Of a stretch of 64,000 bases of DNA, positions 48,619-61,831 are shown piece after piece. The notes under the pieces are model-generated. The model did no database searches. It was not told where the DNA came from and worked only from the letters and a program-made list of their open reading frames with translations. Location of the stretch: the NCBI RefSeq assembly GCF_040412425.1, contig NC_089784.1, positions 40,027,070 to 40,091,069 on the forward strand, written 5' to 3'. The position numbers were made by a program, and so were the translations under genes. The DNA comes from Macrobrachium rosenbergii. Taxonomy: Eukaryota > Arthropoda > Malacostraca > Decapoda > Palaemonidae. The first letter of the stretch is position 1; each line of letters begins with the position of its first letter.

Positions 48619-51540
48619 TTAACCCTTTAACGCCGACTGGACGTATTTTACGTTGACAAAAGTTGTCTGTCAGGTGCCTAGTGGACGTAAAATACGTTGA
48701 CTACAAAAAGCTTTTTTAAATATTCGCGGAAAAATACTCATAGGCCTCGTTTGCAAAATATTTTAAATCACGTGCCTTGAGGGATGCTGGGAGTTCACGG
48801 ATCACGCTGTTGTTTTGTTTACAAGCGTGATCCAGCTGCGCATGCGCGAATTTCTTTCTTATCCCAAAAGAAAGCATCAGCTAACTCTGCTGAAAATCTC
48901 AGAAATTCTTTAGTCACTTTGTCGTAATTTTTGCACCGTTTTCTAGTAGCCTTTACATAAAGTTTTATATATGAAAATGTGTGCAATTTCATGTAGAATA
49001 CAACAAAAAATAACTCATGGGTGTAGCTTTGATCAATTTTGACATATTTTCATATAAATCACGATAAGTGCCAAAATTTCAACCTTCGGTCAACTTTGAC
49101 TCTACCGAAATGGTAGAAAAATGCAATTGTAAGCTAAAACTCTTACTCTAGTAATATTCAATCATTTACCTTCATTTTGCAACAAACGAGAAGTCTCTAG
49201 CACAATATTTCGATTTGTGGTGAATTTTTGAAAAAACTTTTTCCTTACGTCCGTGCTGACTGCTGAAAATCTCAGAAATTCTTTAGTCACTTTGTCGTAA
49301 TTTTTGCACTGTTTTCTATTAGCCATTACATAAAGTTTTATATATGAAAATGTGTGCAATTTCATGTAGAATACAACAAAAAATAACTCATGGTTGTAGC
49401 TTTTATCAGTTTTGACATATTTTCATATAAATCACGATAAGTGCCAAAATTTCAACCTTCAGTCAACTTTGACCTGATCGAAATGGTAAAAAAATGCAAT
49501 TGTAAGCTGAAACTCTTACATTCTAGTAATATTCAATCATTTACCTTCATTTTGCAACAAATTGGAAGTCTCTAGCACAATATTTCTATTTATGATGAAT
49601 TTTTGAAAAAAACTTTTTCCTGACATCCGCACTAACTCTGCTGAAAATCTTGTAAGAGCCTGACACTGTCTCTTCCAAACACACGTGTGTTCGTCGTCCA
49701 TTGGAGTGGACAAGACAACAAGAGCATCTGGTTTTCTTTAAAGGAACGCAATTTCAAGCATACAATATTTCCATCTGTTTCTCCCTAACCATTGTTGTCT
49801 TGATGTATGTACAATCACCACTACTCGCATTGCCATGCAAGCATTCTAATCATGTACTCATAATGTTCCAACAGATCTTCTGTATCAAACTGTGTGTATG
49901 TTTCTGTTTGTGAAGACGCCAAACGTCTCGCCACTCTGATGGACGACGAACACACACATTTTGGAAGAGACGGCGTCAGGCTCTTACAATCTCAGAAATT
50001 CTTTAGTCACTGTTGTAATTTTTGCACAGTTTTCTATTAGCGATTACATAAAGTTTTATATATGAAAATATGCACAATTTCATGTAGAATACAACAAAAA
50101 ATAACTCATGGTTGTAGCTTTTATCAGTTTTGACATATTTTCATATAAATCACGATAAGTGCCAAAATTTCAACCTTCGGTCAACTTTGACTCGACCGAA
50201 ATGGTCAAAAAATGCAATTTTAAGCTAAAACTCTTACATTCTAGTAATATTCAATCATTTACCTTCATTTTGCAACAAATTGGAAGTCTCTAGCACAATA
50301 TTTCGATTTATGGTGAATTTTTGAATAAAATTTTTTCCTTATGTTTGCACGCAGTAACTCGGCTGAACATCTCAGAAATTCTTTCGTCACTTTGTCGTAA
50401 TGTTTGCACCGTTTTATATTAGTCGTTACATAAAGTTTTATATATGAAAATGTGTGAAATTTCATGTAGAATACAAAAAAAAATAATTCATGGTTATAGC
50501 TTTTATCAGTTTTGAAATATTTTCATATAAATCACGATAAGTGCCAAAATTTCAACCTTCGGTCAACTTTGACTTGACCGAAATGGTCGAAAAACGCAAC
50601 TGTAAGCTAAAACTCTTACATTCTAGTAATATTCAATCATTTACCTTCATTTGGCAACAAATTGGAAGTCTCTAGCACAATATTTCAATGTATGGTGAAT
50701 TTTTGAAAAAACTTTTTCCTTACATCCGTGCGATAACTCGGCCGAACATCTCAGAAATTCTTTCATCACTTTGTCATAATGTTTGCACCGTTTTATATTA
50801 GTCATTACATAAAGTTTTTTATATGAAAATGTGTGCAATTTTATGTAGAATACAACAAAAAATAACTCATGGTTGTAGTTTTTATCAGTTTTGAAATATT
50901 TTCATATAAATCACAATAAGTGCCAAAATTTCAACCTTCAGTCAACTTTAACTCGACCGAAATGGTCGAAAACTGCAATTGTAAGCTAAAACACTTACAG
51001 TCTAGTGGTATTCAATCAATTACCTTCATTTTACAACAAACGAGAAGTCTCTAGCACAATGTTTCGATTTATGGTGAATTTAAAAAAAAAAAAAAAAATT
51101 TATGTCCGCGCGTTATGAATTCATGCACCATTTTGTGATAATATTTTCTCTGTGTTGCTTTGATCATTTTACAATTTGTTATATACCAAAATCATCGCAA
51201 TTTAGTGTACAATACAAAGAAAAAAAAATAACTCATTAGCTTTATCCGTTTTGCTCACAGCGTGATTTGTATAAAATTATATATGAAATTTTTTTTTTGC
51301 GCTGTTATATATTTCAATATTTATATATGATAATGATATTTTTTTCATTTCTGATGGTTGCATACTAAACTTCATGCAATGGCAAAAATAAGGAGCCAAA
51401 AATGAACTCTTAATCTTAAAAACTAAGCGTGCTGTGATTTTTTGAAAAAAACCTTTTTTTCCGCTTCGGCGCTAACTCCCGAACACCGCCGGCATACGGC
51501 AGACACTTTTGTAAATAGAGGCTCGGCGTTTAAGGGTTAA
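48619..51540. mobile_element. TTAA-flanked piggyBac-type foldback with tandem array (copy 3)
   Basis: TTAA 48619-48622 then CCCTTTAACGCCGACTGGAC. The right end is GGCGTTTAAGGG, then TTAA 51537-51540. Five to six internal units of about 370-380 bp are present (motif near 49079, 49447, 50166, 50546, 50926), then the shared terminal segment. A nested 338-bp foldback interrupts one unit at 49647-49992. It is the longest of the three copies. Confidence 0.85.
49647..49992. mobile_element. Nested 338-bp foldback element with 58-bp inverted ends
   Basis: The element at 49651-49988 begins TGTAAGAGCCTGAC and ends GTCAGGCTCTTACA. The inverted ends extend about 58 bp with roughly eight mismatches (CCGTCTCTTCCAAA, GTTCGTCGTCCAT). 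ATCT lies on both sides (49647-49650, 49989-49992). The neighbouring repeat units preserve the uninterrupted site (GAAAATCTCAGAAATT), which confirms the insertion and gives a 4-bp duplication as the simplest reading. Confidence 0.9.
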
Positions 51541-51655
51541 CACACTATACTTACGGCTGCTGCATTCTCTGGAATAGTTTTGTTTCTTCTGTCTAAGCAT
51601 TACACTTCCTTGCAGAAAATTGAATCCGAGTGTAAAGGAACTGTTTATAACCAAC

Positions 51656-52200
51656 TCAACAGCAACCGGACCAAGTGCTTTTGTTTACGCAAACCATCTT
51701 GAATGGGGGAAAGGCGACCAATCCAGAAGCATCGCATCTGTAACCCAAGCTTGTGGATCTGGCGCTGACGAACAATACAGGGGGAGACGATTTTTTGCGA
51801 TCGCAAACAGATCTAGAATCGGTCTTCCCACAGCCCATAACTCTATGCAAACTAGAGGGTCTAGAGTCCACCCGTGGGGAGAACTTGTCTTCGACAGCTG
51901 AGTTTGTCTGCAAAATGTTGCATTTCCTTGAATGAATCTGGTCTGGATCTGGGTTCGATTCTGATCCGCCCAAATGAGAAGGGTTTGCTGCTTGGCAAAG
52001 GGAGAAAGAATGAGTTCCCCTTGTTTTCTTATATAAGATGGAGCTGTGGTTGTCCGAAAGGACGGACATTGTCTTCCCAGACACCTCCAATGCAAACACT
52101 TGCAATCCCCAGTGAATTGCCGTCAATTCCTTCATGTTGATGTGCCACTTCATCTGTTCTGAAGTCCACAGGCCTGAAACTTCTTTATCTCCCAGAAGGG
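51656..52200 (-). pseudogene. DIRS1-like RNase H region (family A, minus-strand copy)
   Basis: Minus-strand frames: HINMKELTAIHWGLQVFALE (about 52145-52090), VLSDNHSSILY (about 52065), GTHSFSLCQAA, then the DLFAIAKNRLPLYCSSAPDP block and AFPPFKMVC near 51700. It ends at about 51656 without a recombinase, near the right end of the TTAA element at 51540. The copy is therefore truncated at its 3' end. Confidence 0.75.
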
Positions 52201-53400
52201 CTCCCCAACCTAGGTCTGACGATCTGAATAAAACACTAGGTTGGGGTTCAGAGGGAGAAGTGACTTCTGAGAGAGCTTGTCTCTAGAATTCCACCAGGCC
52301 AGATCTTCTTTTATTTCCTTGTTATTGGAAAAGCGAAAGAATCCAGGTGTTTCTTTCTGTTCCAGTTGACTTTCAGGAAAAACTGTAGGTTTCTCATGTG
52401 AAGCCTTCCTAGGGACATGAACTGCTCCATGGACGAGAGAGTCCCCAACAGGCTCACCCAGCTGTTCACAGAACAGGACTGAAGGGCGAGAAACTTGTTT
52501 ATTTTCTGAAGGCAGGAGTTTATCCTTTGGGGGAGCGAAAACCTGAAAACTCTGAGAGTTTATCCTCATCCCCAATAAGTTATCTCCTGAGAAGGAGTCA
52601 GTTGAGATTTTTGGAAATTCAACAAGAGGCCCAAATCCTGGGTGAGAAGAAGGGGTTGTGAAGGTCCTCCGCACATTTTTCCTTCGACTGGGACAAATAA
52701 GCTAACGTGAGATAATCAACGTTGACTCCCATCAGATGTAACCATTTTGCCACTGGGGCAAGAGCACGAGTGAATACCTGTGGGGCTGTCGACAAACCGG
52801 AGCAAAGGGCTCTGAACTGGTACACTTTCTGCTGGAACACAAACCTTCAAAACTTCCTCCAATCCTGATGAATTGGGACATGGAAGTAAGAAGTAGCGCT
52901 TTCATGTCCTATCGAGATCATCCAATCCTCCAAACGAATGGATGCAAGGACGGACTGGGACGTCTCCATCTTGAATTTAGTTTTCTGTATGTACAAGTTC
53001 AGAGCGTTTACATCCAAAACTGGCCTCCAGCCCCCAATGCTTTGGGGACTACAAACAGTTGATTGCAGAACCCCGGAGATGAGGTGTCCTCAACTAGCTC
53101 GACTGCTTCTTTTACGAGGAGCGCTGTCACTTCTTGGGAGAGGGCTGAAAACTTCTCAGAATTTGTCAAGTAGGACATCAATAAGACAGGCTTGTTGCTC
53201 AAGGGTTTTTTTTTAGAAACAGGATCGAGTAGCCTCTCTTAGAACTTGGACAATCCAACTCTCCGCTCCTCTTGCTTTCCAACGCTCCCAGAAATGTAGG
53301 AGCCTTGTGCCCACAGGTGTGTGGAAGACTAGATCCACACTTATGTGTGGGTGGTCTGTAGGAGGACTTCTTGATAGCTCTGGGGGTGAAATGAGCATTT
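52201..53400 (-). pseudogene. DIRS1-like reverse transcriptase (family A, minus-strand copy)
   Basis: On the minus strand: FHTPVGTRLLHFWERWKARG (about 53375-53315), LFVVPKALGAGGQFW (about 53055), VYQFRALCSGLSTAPQVFTR (about 52825-52765), and NVDYLTLAYLSQSKEK (about 52720-52670) where the YLDDW box should be: both catalytic Asp residues are absent. The EINLLGMRINSQSFQVF-like region (about 52580-52530) and a tail leading to PNLVFY follow. Stops and frame changes separate the parts. Inactive. Confidence 0.78.
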
Positions 53401-53558
53401 CCGTGAGGTCTGGGGAAGCCCCTTTGTCTGCCTCTACCCTGAAAGGGCTGGGGTTGGACAGGAGAAATTGTCCTAGGGGGAAAAGCTGGAGACTCTCTAG
53501 GCCGTCTCGTTGATTGTGTGAGGGGATCTCATGATTTTTATTGTAGATCAGTCAGCAT

Positions 53559-55950
53559 CTATAGCAGTCGATTGAGGGAAAGGTGCTTCTTGTCCAGAGG
53601 CGAGAAAAGGAGTGCAGTCTTCTGGGAGGGAGAAACTCCCTTTGTGGTGTTTGAACACCAAAGCTCCCTTTTCTTGAGGATATCCATTGCAAAAATGGAG
53701 GATAACTCAAAAGAGCCATCTCTAATACCCTTATCCAGGCAAGAGATGACTCCCAAAAAATCCGAAGAAAAGTCTTCAGGGATATGAGGGCACTCCTTCA
53801 ATTTACGAGCAAGAGCTCCTACTGCCCAGTCAAGAAAGCTGAGCACTTCCAAAACTCTGTACAAATGCTTGAACAGATGGTCCAATTCCCAGGACGAGAA
53901 CAAAATCGTGGCTGTATTGAATGCCGACCGCCTGGAGGAGTCAACTAAACCAGAGAAGTCTCCCTGGGAGGAGGCAGGTGCTCCCATGGAAGGCACCTTT
54001 CCGGTTGCATACGAAAGATTTCTTCTCTGCGACAGCCTAGATGGAGGGCAACAAAAGGAGGCTCTTCCCTGCTCCCTCTTGCTCAAGAGCCAGTTCTTCA
54101 CTTCACGGAGAGCCTTCTTAGCTGAAGAGGACAGTACCATTTTAGGCAGTCTTGAAGAAGGCGTCGGGTTATCCATAATGTAAGTTGAAGCTGGAGATAC
54201 TGGAGCTGCAGGAGAGAAGTGATCAGGAAAAGTCACCAGCAGATAATTGAGTAAGGAGGCATATGCCGACGGAGGTAAAACAGGGTCTGCTACTTCCTCT
54301 TCCTCTGAAGAGATTGGCAACAGATCCACAATGGGCTGGGGGACTGGTGGGGCTTTCTGAATTAAGCCCGGGATATTGTCCAATTTGCATTTGATCGACT
54401 GAACAGAAGGATCCAAAACAGAAGGCACAACTGTCGTAGCCAGAGCAGGTAGAACCAAAGAAGACACAGGCTCTGCCGAAGATCCAAACAAAATCGGGCA
54501 CTTAGAAGTGGCATTAGCCTTGGGTGCCAAAGGAGTGTCTTGCTGCAAGAGGGAACGGGATCCAATGGGAGCTCAGAAGTCGATGGGCACTCAGGAGCCG
54601 ATGGGTGCTCAGATGGCAATGGGTGCTCGGGACCTAATGAGTGCTCAGGAGTTGACAAGACGCTTGGGAGTTGACGGACGCTCGTGAACCAAAGAGCGCT
54701 CAGCAAAGAGTCACTCAGAAGATGATGGACGCACAACAGATGAAAGGCACTCTGAGGGAGCCACAACAGAAGAAGCACCATGAACCACTGGAGAAGGAAG
54801 ATCTGGCGCTACTGGGCAGCTTGGTGCCACAGACGACTTCTCCACCAATGAAGATTCAGGAACAGCAGATTGTACAGGTGCTACAAGCACAGGAGTTGGG
54901 CACATGGGCACTGGAGAGCGTTCCGACATCACAACCTGTCTCGGCAAGCTCTCCAAAGCAAAAGATGCGCGCTTAGAAGAAGACAAGTTCTCGATACTGA
55001 AGAGCGCCCAAGAAGTAGCGTGCTTAGAAGGTAGAACTTGTCCCATTAACGCTGGTTGATCCTGGGAGAAACGTTCCGGATTGTCCCAGAAACTACAGCA
55101 AGGAAGACGTTCTGGAGAAGCCTCTTTAGCCTTCTCAATCGGAACAGCAGAAGGATGAGGCACCGCAGCCGCATCTTTTCAGAGGAAGAGATTCGCCTAG
55201 CCATTGGCACCTAGGACTGGAGTCACTGCTGGAAATACTAGAGGACAGACTATCCACTTCCATAGAGACACCTTTCCAGTGGCACTCTGTCGTAACCTGG
55301 GAATCGCCAACAGGTACGACTGAGGGGGCGACTGCTTGTGGGCAGACCCCATCGACCTCCTTTGGGCTGACAGTTTGGCTCCTCCCAGGTTTAGGGGAGT
55401 TTGCCAGGGACCTTGGCCTAGGAGAATTGGCGGGACAGAGTCACTTCCTCCACTAACACTTCACTATCACCTTTCACATTCACTTTGTCCATTAGGACTT
55501 TAAGAGAAGCACCAATTTTCCATTGTGTCAATGAGAAATCCAAACTTGAGATTAATTCTCATTCAAGGCTGGTAATGAGGTAGGGATCGGGAGTAAGAAG
55601 CCAGGGTGCAGAGTAATCAGTACAGATTGAGACGTGGGATCAGGTGGAACAAAAGATACAGAATCAGAATTATCAGACAAAGATTTTGCCAACACCTGAC
55701 TAGCTAGTCTTCTTACTACTAACTCTAGCCGCTGCTTTTTCTTTATCCCTGTCTAATTTCGTCAAATGATTATTCAAGGTCTTCCACATTTTTGGATCCC
55801 AAGAGAGACACTCATTACAGGTCAATCCAGGGAACAAATTTGACCCCTGCAAGAAGTGAAGAGAGTATGAGGGTCATAAAATGCTTTAATCAGTCTCGTA
55901 TTGCAGTCTTTACTACAATGGCTAACACTTTGAGAGCCTCAGTCAGACAT
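53559..55950 (-). pseudogene. DIRS1-like gag-like ORF (family A, minus-strand copy)
   Basis: The ATG at 55950-55948 starts MSD then an early stop. The Cys/His cluster (HCSKDCNTR, SCRGQICS, CNECLSWDP) spans about 55915-55800 and mirrors the plus-strand copy at 15128. A Ser/Pro linker has six or so degenerate 18-21 bp repeats (54570-54690) encoding EHPSAPE-type text. The longest intact stretch is 54548-53559 (329 codons), with LSSSAKKALREVKNWLLSKR, ELDHLFKHLYRVLEVLSFLD, KGIRDGSFELSSIFAMDILK and TTKGVSPSQKTALLFSPLD. It is the best-preserved gag C-terminus in the window and a good reference for the others. Confidence 0.82.
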
Positions 55951-56129
55951 GGTGACAAGTCGAGTCAAAGGAAGTCCAAATAATTGTCAACAGTAATACT
56001 AGTCTTCAAAGAAAACCCGACGCTAACTAATTGTGCCGAAATACACACATAAAGCGAATACCAATGATCCAATAGGGAAGAGAAATTTCAAAAAACCACT
56101 GCTGTTAATCACTGTAACCACAGCCATCA

Positions 56130-56290
56130 GCCGGCAGAAAATATTGAGCTCGTTTGCTAAGCTGGGTCCTCTCTTCCCCCGAAAGTGGGCGGGGTCACTC
56201 GCCTAGCCAAAACAAAAGTAGCGTTGCCATGAATTTCAAAATTTAGCTGCTAGTAAATAGAAACTAATAGCTATCTCATTCTTGTTTTGT
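56130..56290 (-). repeat. DIRS1-like left terminal repeat (minus-strand copy)
   Basis: On the plus strand CTTCCCCCGAAAGTGGGCGG, CACTCGCCTAGCCAAAACAA and TTAGCTGC...AGAAACTAATAGCTA match the right end at 41640-41760 and, reversed, the left end at 14816. It lies upstream of the gag ATG at 55950 in minus orientation. Together these bound a 4.6-kb copy lacking its recombinase end. Confidence 0.75.
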
Positions 56291-56389
56291 CCTTTGCTTA
56301 ATAATACAGCCCCTAGCCGGTACTTGATGCATCACAGGCTAAGTAAAGTCCTTGAGAAATCTGGGTAGACTAGTCACAAGTTCCTGGTC

Positions 56390-57130
56390 ATTTACTCTTT
56401 GAGTGTTTGGGGAAGCTGTCTTCTTGTTCCTTCTCTTCCATTCATATTTGACATCTTTCTTTTATTAATTCTGTTAATGGTTTGGCTATTGTAGCAGAGC
56501 CCAGCACTAATAGAAGGTCTATAGTAGCCTCTGTTCTGAATCTTCTCAATCACTTTCAAATTGGTGAGGAGCTGGATATTCAACTATTGCTTTTATCTTG
56601 CCTGCTTGCATTCATGAACCATCTTCACTAATTACATGTCTAAATCTTCCAAGATTTCATTTCAAAATTTGACATTTTCTTTAATTGATTTTTAATCCTG
56701 CTCTTGTAATCTTTCAGACTATTTCATCATTTTGAGGTGACTTACAAATCTTGCTAAAATGATAACATCATCTAAAGTAAACAAACATTTTCTATATCCC
56801 TAATGTTTGAGAAGCATTAATCTAACAAAGCGTTAAAGGCAGAAGTGAGTCCAAATGGCATGACTTCAAATTGCAGTGTTCCTTGTGTGTGCTGAAGGCT
56901 GTGAATGGTTTCGACTCTTAGTCTAAAAATTTTTTGCCAGTATATCACTAAGTAAATCTAAGATGAAAAAATATCACTTTACCTCTAACTAGTGTATATC
57001 TTGAATCTGGCATTGGCATTCTATATAGGATGATGTTGGAATTTAACTTTCTATAGTCTATCACAAGTCTCTCAATTCCATCTTTCTTTGGAACAGTAGT
57101 AATGGAGAATTATAGGAAATTTAGAAGGAA
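56390..57130 (-). pseudogene. Ty3/gypsy-type reverse transcriptase remnant
   Basis: Minus-strand frames show, in order, VPKKDGIERLVIDYRKLNS-like text (about 57095-57040), FEVMPFGLTSAF (about 56870-56840), the LDDVII region (about 56785-56755, where a one-base length change shifts the frame), a VSHLKMM-like helix and YRPSISAGLCYNSQTI (about 56530-56485). These are the standard RT landmarks of Ty3/gypsy elements. Stops and indels are frequent and no RNase H or integrase follows before 56290, where the DIRS-like end begins. Old and inactive. Confidence 0.75.
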
Positions 57131-60017
57131 TGACTTCACCATCTTTCTTCTGTTTCTTTATCAATTCATCGCTATGGGTCTTTGTATTGGTAATCTGTAA
57201 TTAGGAATAAAGAATGGTTTGTTCCATCATCTAATACAGAATTTTATGTGGACATTTGTTTCTACTAATTTATCTCCTTCTATTGCTGTTACATCTCTGT
57301 ATTTTCTAATACTTGAATTAATATATCTTTTGTTTCTGGAAAATCTGTTTTATTCACTTCTTCAATTCAGATGTTTGACCAGTTACAGAAAAATGCTTCT
57401 TCTAATGTTATTAATGGATTGTTAATAGGTATTCCTTTACAAAGATAATGCTGCATAAAGTGTTAGTTCGTTATCTGAGTAGTTCTGGATTTTATAAACT
57501 TCACAAGTATCATATCGTGGTTCAAACAATTATCCATTCTGACAAATTCTGGTAGCAGCCATTTAGTAAAGAACATCAAACTCCTATCTCAATACCTGTA
57601 GATGTATTTTTTTGTTAACACTTTAAGTTAAATGCCTGTCTGTTTAATATTAAATTGTGCACATTGAAAATACATCAGTGCTTGCCACAACATACCATCT
57701 TTGTTTTTTCCTGCCATTAACAATGTTGCATCTATACTAATTTATTAAGTTCTGCTATTATATCATTTATATCTACTTTATTTATTTTGTTTAACAACAG
57801 TTACCTCATTTACTAATTTCCTTCATTATCATATTTAGTTGCTACATTGCTATGTGTTCCTGTATTTATCTCTGCATAATTATCCTCATAAATGTCTTGT
57901 TCATATCTCATTCAGACACACAAGTCACGCCTATTTATTTCTGGGTCTTCTTTTGTTGGAGGGTATAATTTCTGGATGCACATCTTAACTTTCTAGTCTG
58001 TGGTGTGAAATTCCTCTTTCCGTTACCATTCATTTAATTTGAATTGTTCTCTTGATGATAGGTTATTTCTGTATGTCTTTGTCGCTTGTTGAAGAATTAG
58101 GTCTCAACAGACAAATTGATCAGATTTGGGTGAAACTTTTCTTCTTCAAGCGTAAAGCTATCACAGCTCACTTTTTTATTATCTTGTCTGCGTTAATCCC
58201 TTCCTTCATAAACCATTCAGTATAATTCCATTTCTTCATTAATTTATATGAGAACAACACCTGTGCGGAAAAGAACCATATCTTCAGAATAAACTTTCCA
58301 ACAGTTTTATGTGACGAAAGTCTATTTCTAAGTTCACATTGCCTAAACTTTTTGTCTGTTTACCAGCTGCTCCTTCAATTATCTTGCTTTGACTACAGTT
58401 AGTTTGCTGCGCCCTATTGAGCGTTGTGTCGTTTATGTTATACTTTGTAGTACCTGAATCCATAAGGACAGTACATAATTTATTCTGTATTGGAATTTTA
58501 ATGATAGGTAAATCCTTTCCTGATTATTTAACATCCATGGAAAATACAACTTCTTTACTCTGCAATATGGATAGTGCGGATGAACCTTCACTTCTCTATT
58601 TGCTAATTCTTCTCTTAATTTATCTTCTTGAGGACTTTCTTGTGGTATTCTGTGTGAGGATAAATTGTCATTGATTTGAGAACTTATTTGATGTTGAATG
58701 GTTCACTACTTAATTCAACTATTTCTTTATTTCCTTCTTGTGTTTAAGCTAAGCAATTCTTTGTTAAATGTCCTACTTTCTTACAAACACATTGCAGATT
58801 CTAGGTTTCTACACTCATTTGTAAAATGATTTGTATACCCGCAGTTTCGCAGGCTGTGTGGGTCTCGCCCCTTGGCGGAATAGTTCATTTGGGTTGAAGT
58901 GTTTGTGTTTGAGTTTGATACCTCTATTGGTTTGTGGTCCACTTTTTGCTAGATTGTTTCTTCCCTTTGATCTGGATTCATTTCTTTTTAGTATTTTGGG
59001 CATATTTCCCTTGGAAGGTATTTGGTCTATTTCCTGCGCGTGTTATGTAGAATTTATTATTCAGTTTAAATTAGGATTATTATTTATGACTTTCCTTTCA
59101 TTTTGTGCTTCTGTTGTTCCCATAAATTCCTTGGATAGATTTATCTCTTTCCTTTGGATTTCTTCTCTCATTGTCTTCAATGTTTGAAGGCTTGTTTTCT
59201 TGGGATCAAGTTTTATTTTTCTGAAAGCTTTCTTTTCCTCTTCTCCAAGAATATTATATATGGTTCCAAATGACACGTAATTTAATACGTACCGTAGCTC
59301 AACTAGCTCTGGGCACTAGCTAAGCTGATCTTGTCTCCAAGTAATACCTGTCTTCTCTAAATCTGTTAGCTTATTTTCTCTGTGCATTCTCGCGCTTAGC
59401 ATTACAAATTAACAATTGTTTTATATTGTGGGTTAAATCTAGTTAGGTTATATAAACCGTCAGTCTGATTTACTGGTTCCCAGAGTGATAAACAAATTTC
59501 TTTAAATTCTACACATAGTTATTAAGTTTTACTTCAAAAACTTGGCCAGAATTCAAAGTTTTGTAATGCGTCTCCATGTTCTGAGCTGGCAGGCAACAAG
59601 GCTTCATTTATCTTAGCTCTTTCATCTGTTATTCCCCTGAAATTATACAACTATCTCTGCATCTGCCTTCAATGATTTACAGTATAGGCTTCAAGGTCTG
59701 CTTTTTGTCAGAGTTGGAATCATCCACCTGTCCACAGGCGTGTGATTTAATTATGGCGGCCGCCTGGTTCATATTAAGAATTATGTGTCATATATTGTAG
59801 TATTGTTACTATTATTATTATTGTTAGTAGTATTAGAATGATTAACACTATTTTGGTTCTGGTTATTTGTTATTATTGTTAGTATTTCCTTTACAGCGGG
59901 TGGGAATTTGAATCTTGAAATTCGACTTCGTCTAATTGTCGACGGTCTTAAATCGTAATGTGGATGTCTAACGGTGTTCAGTAGTTCATCAAATACTCGT
60001 TGCATGTCCACACACAA
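57131..60017 (-). pseudogene. Ty3/gypsy remnant: gag and protease region
   Basis: Upstream of the RT in the same orientation are two degenerate zinc-knuckle-like segments: NCGYTNHFTNEC near 58850-58815, missing its first Cys, and CKKVGHLTKNC near 58785-58750. A Lys/Asn-rich basic region (59003-58815), a gag-like helical stretch (59276-59061) and an N-terminal candidate (60017-59781: VFDELLNTVRHPHYDLRPST) also appear. No convincing protease active site was read in 57131-58700. The parts lie in changing frames with stops. Confidence 0.5.
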
Positions 60018-61796
60018 AAAATTTTTTCCTCAGAGTACATCAATCAAAAAAATTTTCGTTATATTGTACCAAGATTAAAACAATTTGTCAAATTGTCACA
60101 CAAAAAATTAAATTCTCTATTGAGTTCAAATTGCACAATTAAAACCTTTTCAATACTCAAAATAAATTCTTATATGAAATTGGGCATCATATCATTAAAA
60201 TTCATTATAATAAGTACACAAAAATTACATATATAACTTCTCAAATAATCATCACCAACCCGAGTAAAATAGCTAATTCCTATCTAAAATTATTTAATAA
60301 ATAATTAATTTATCATAGAAAGTAATGCTGGTATTTATGCAAAAAGAATTTTATTCACTAGAGAGAGTTTTCTTAATTTTCAATCTTATAGCAAGATGCA
60401 AAAAAATATATCTTCACTTATTTATTAAGAGAGAGAGTGGACAGTAAATTCCTTACTGTGTTCTTGTTGTTGATATGAAGTAAAATGTTGTTCATTCGGC
60501 GGTGAATGTTTAGCTGTCGGATCACTAAATCTGCGTTGTTTTTCGCTGTGGTTTTCCTTTCGGAATCTTGTTGAAAAGCGTACGTTGTTTCTTCAATCAC
60601 TCGATGCAATGCTTCTCGCTAACACTGGGCTTATTATCGCTGTCGGCGTCTTGCTCAATTTGTTGGCGGTAACAGTTCAAAATGTTTTGGCTTAGGACAC
60701 ACTAAACTGTTTATTTCACCTCGGCGTTCTTGTTGTAGCTGCTATTCACTGGAGTATTTTTATTTCTTCTGATATATTTTGTTCGTCGTCGTAAAATATA
60801 AGTTCGTTTTGTGAATTTTGTTTTCCACTGTAACTTAAATAATTGCACTGATAATTTCATTAATGTTCGTTTGTTTAGTCTACTTCTGGATCCCTTTGGC
60901 TGCCACCATTTTGTTATGTTTTATTATTTCTTTTTCGTCCTTCGTTTATATGATTGCATAGATTTTAGTCTTTCTCTTCTTGTAGTTTCTTTAGGTGTCC
61001 TTCAGATGCAGCTTAATGGATGATGTGCTATCTTTGTATATTTATTATTAAATATTGATATCTCTCAAGAAAAGAGGCGTATAGAGAGCGAGATCATTAA
61101 TTTCTTCACTTTAATTAGTACTTAATATTATAAGATCAGTACAAAATTAACAAGTTACAATGATAGAAGCGAATCACTCTTGAATCAGTCTATATAGGGA
61201 ACACGGAGAAAGCGATTGGGAGAAGTACTCTCCCTTGGAAGGACACAGTTCTGACTCTCCTCTCCTCGTCGGTCTCCCACTTTCGTTGAACCCTCCAGGA
61301 AACTTGCTATCTGTAAATCTCACCTCCTTCTGGCCTTATTGGAGGTTAATCAGCAGGCCTCCCCTTCTGGTAGCTGATTGGAAGGACTGTAGTGGGTGTG
61401 GTTAAATCTCTCCTTAGAGGGACTTGATAGGGAGTGATCTTAGGAGGGTGTGGGAAAGACCCTCCACACCTCTCCATTGATTGGAGGTTGAGAGTATATC
61501 ACTTGGGTCAACCCCTGCAAATTCCTCAGAACTTCCACGAAAACACCTTCGGAGAAAGTAGACTACCGAATCAGCTGTTGTAAGCATTTAGACTGTGCTT
61601 GACTCATGTTTTGCTTAGCTTCAATCGCGAGCCATTATTTCCCATTTTCGACTGTTTTTGTAAGCCAAGCATGATATACTGCAATGTAAACATCTCGCGT
61701 GATATATGCGACCAACAGCATTTGGCCGTTATCACTGTGTTCTTTGCCTCTCTCTTTACTCTTATTTCTCTCTCCTTCTCTCTCCTAACTTTTCTC

Positions 61797-61831
<35 letters not shown>

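Noticed and set aside
48619..51540. Centromeric or CRISPR-like array
   Set aside because: Units are adjacent without unique spacers and are bounded by TTAA and inverted termini, so it is a mobile element with an internal array.
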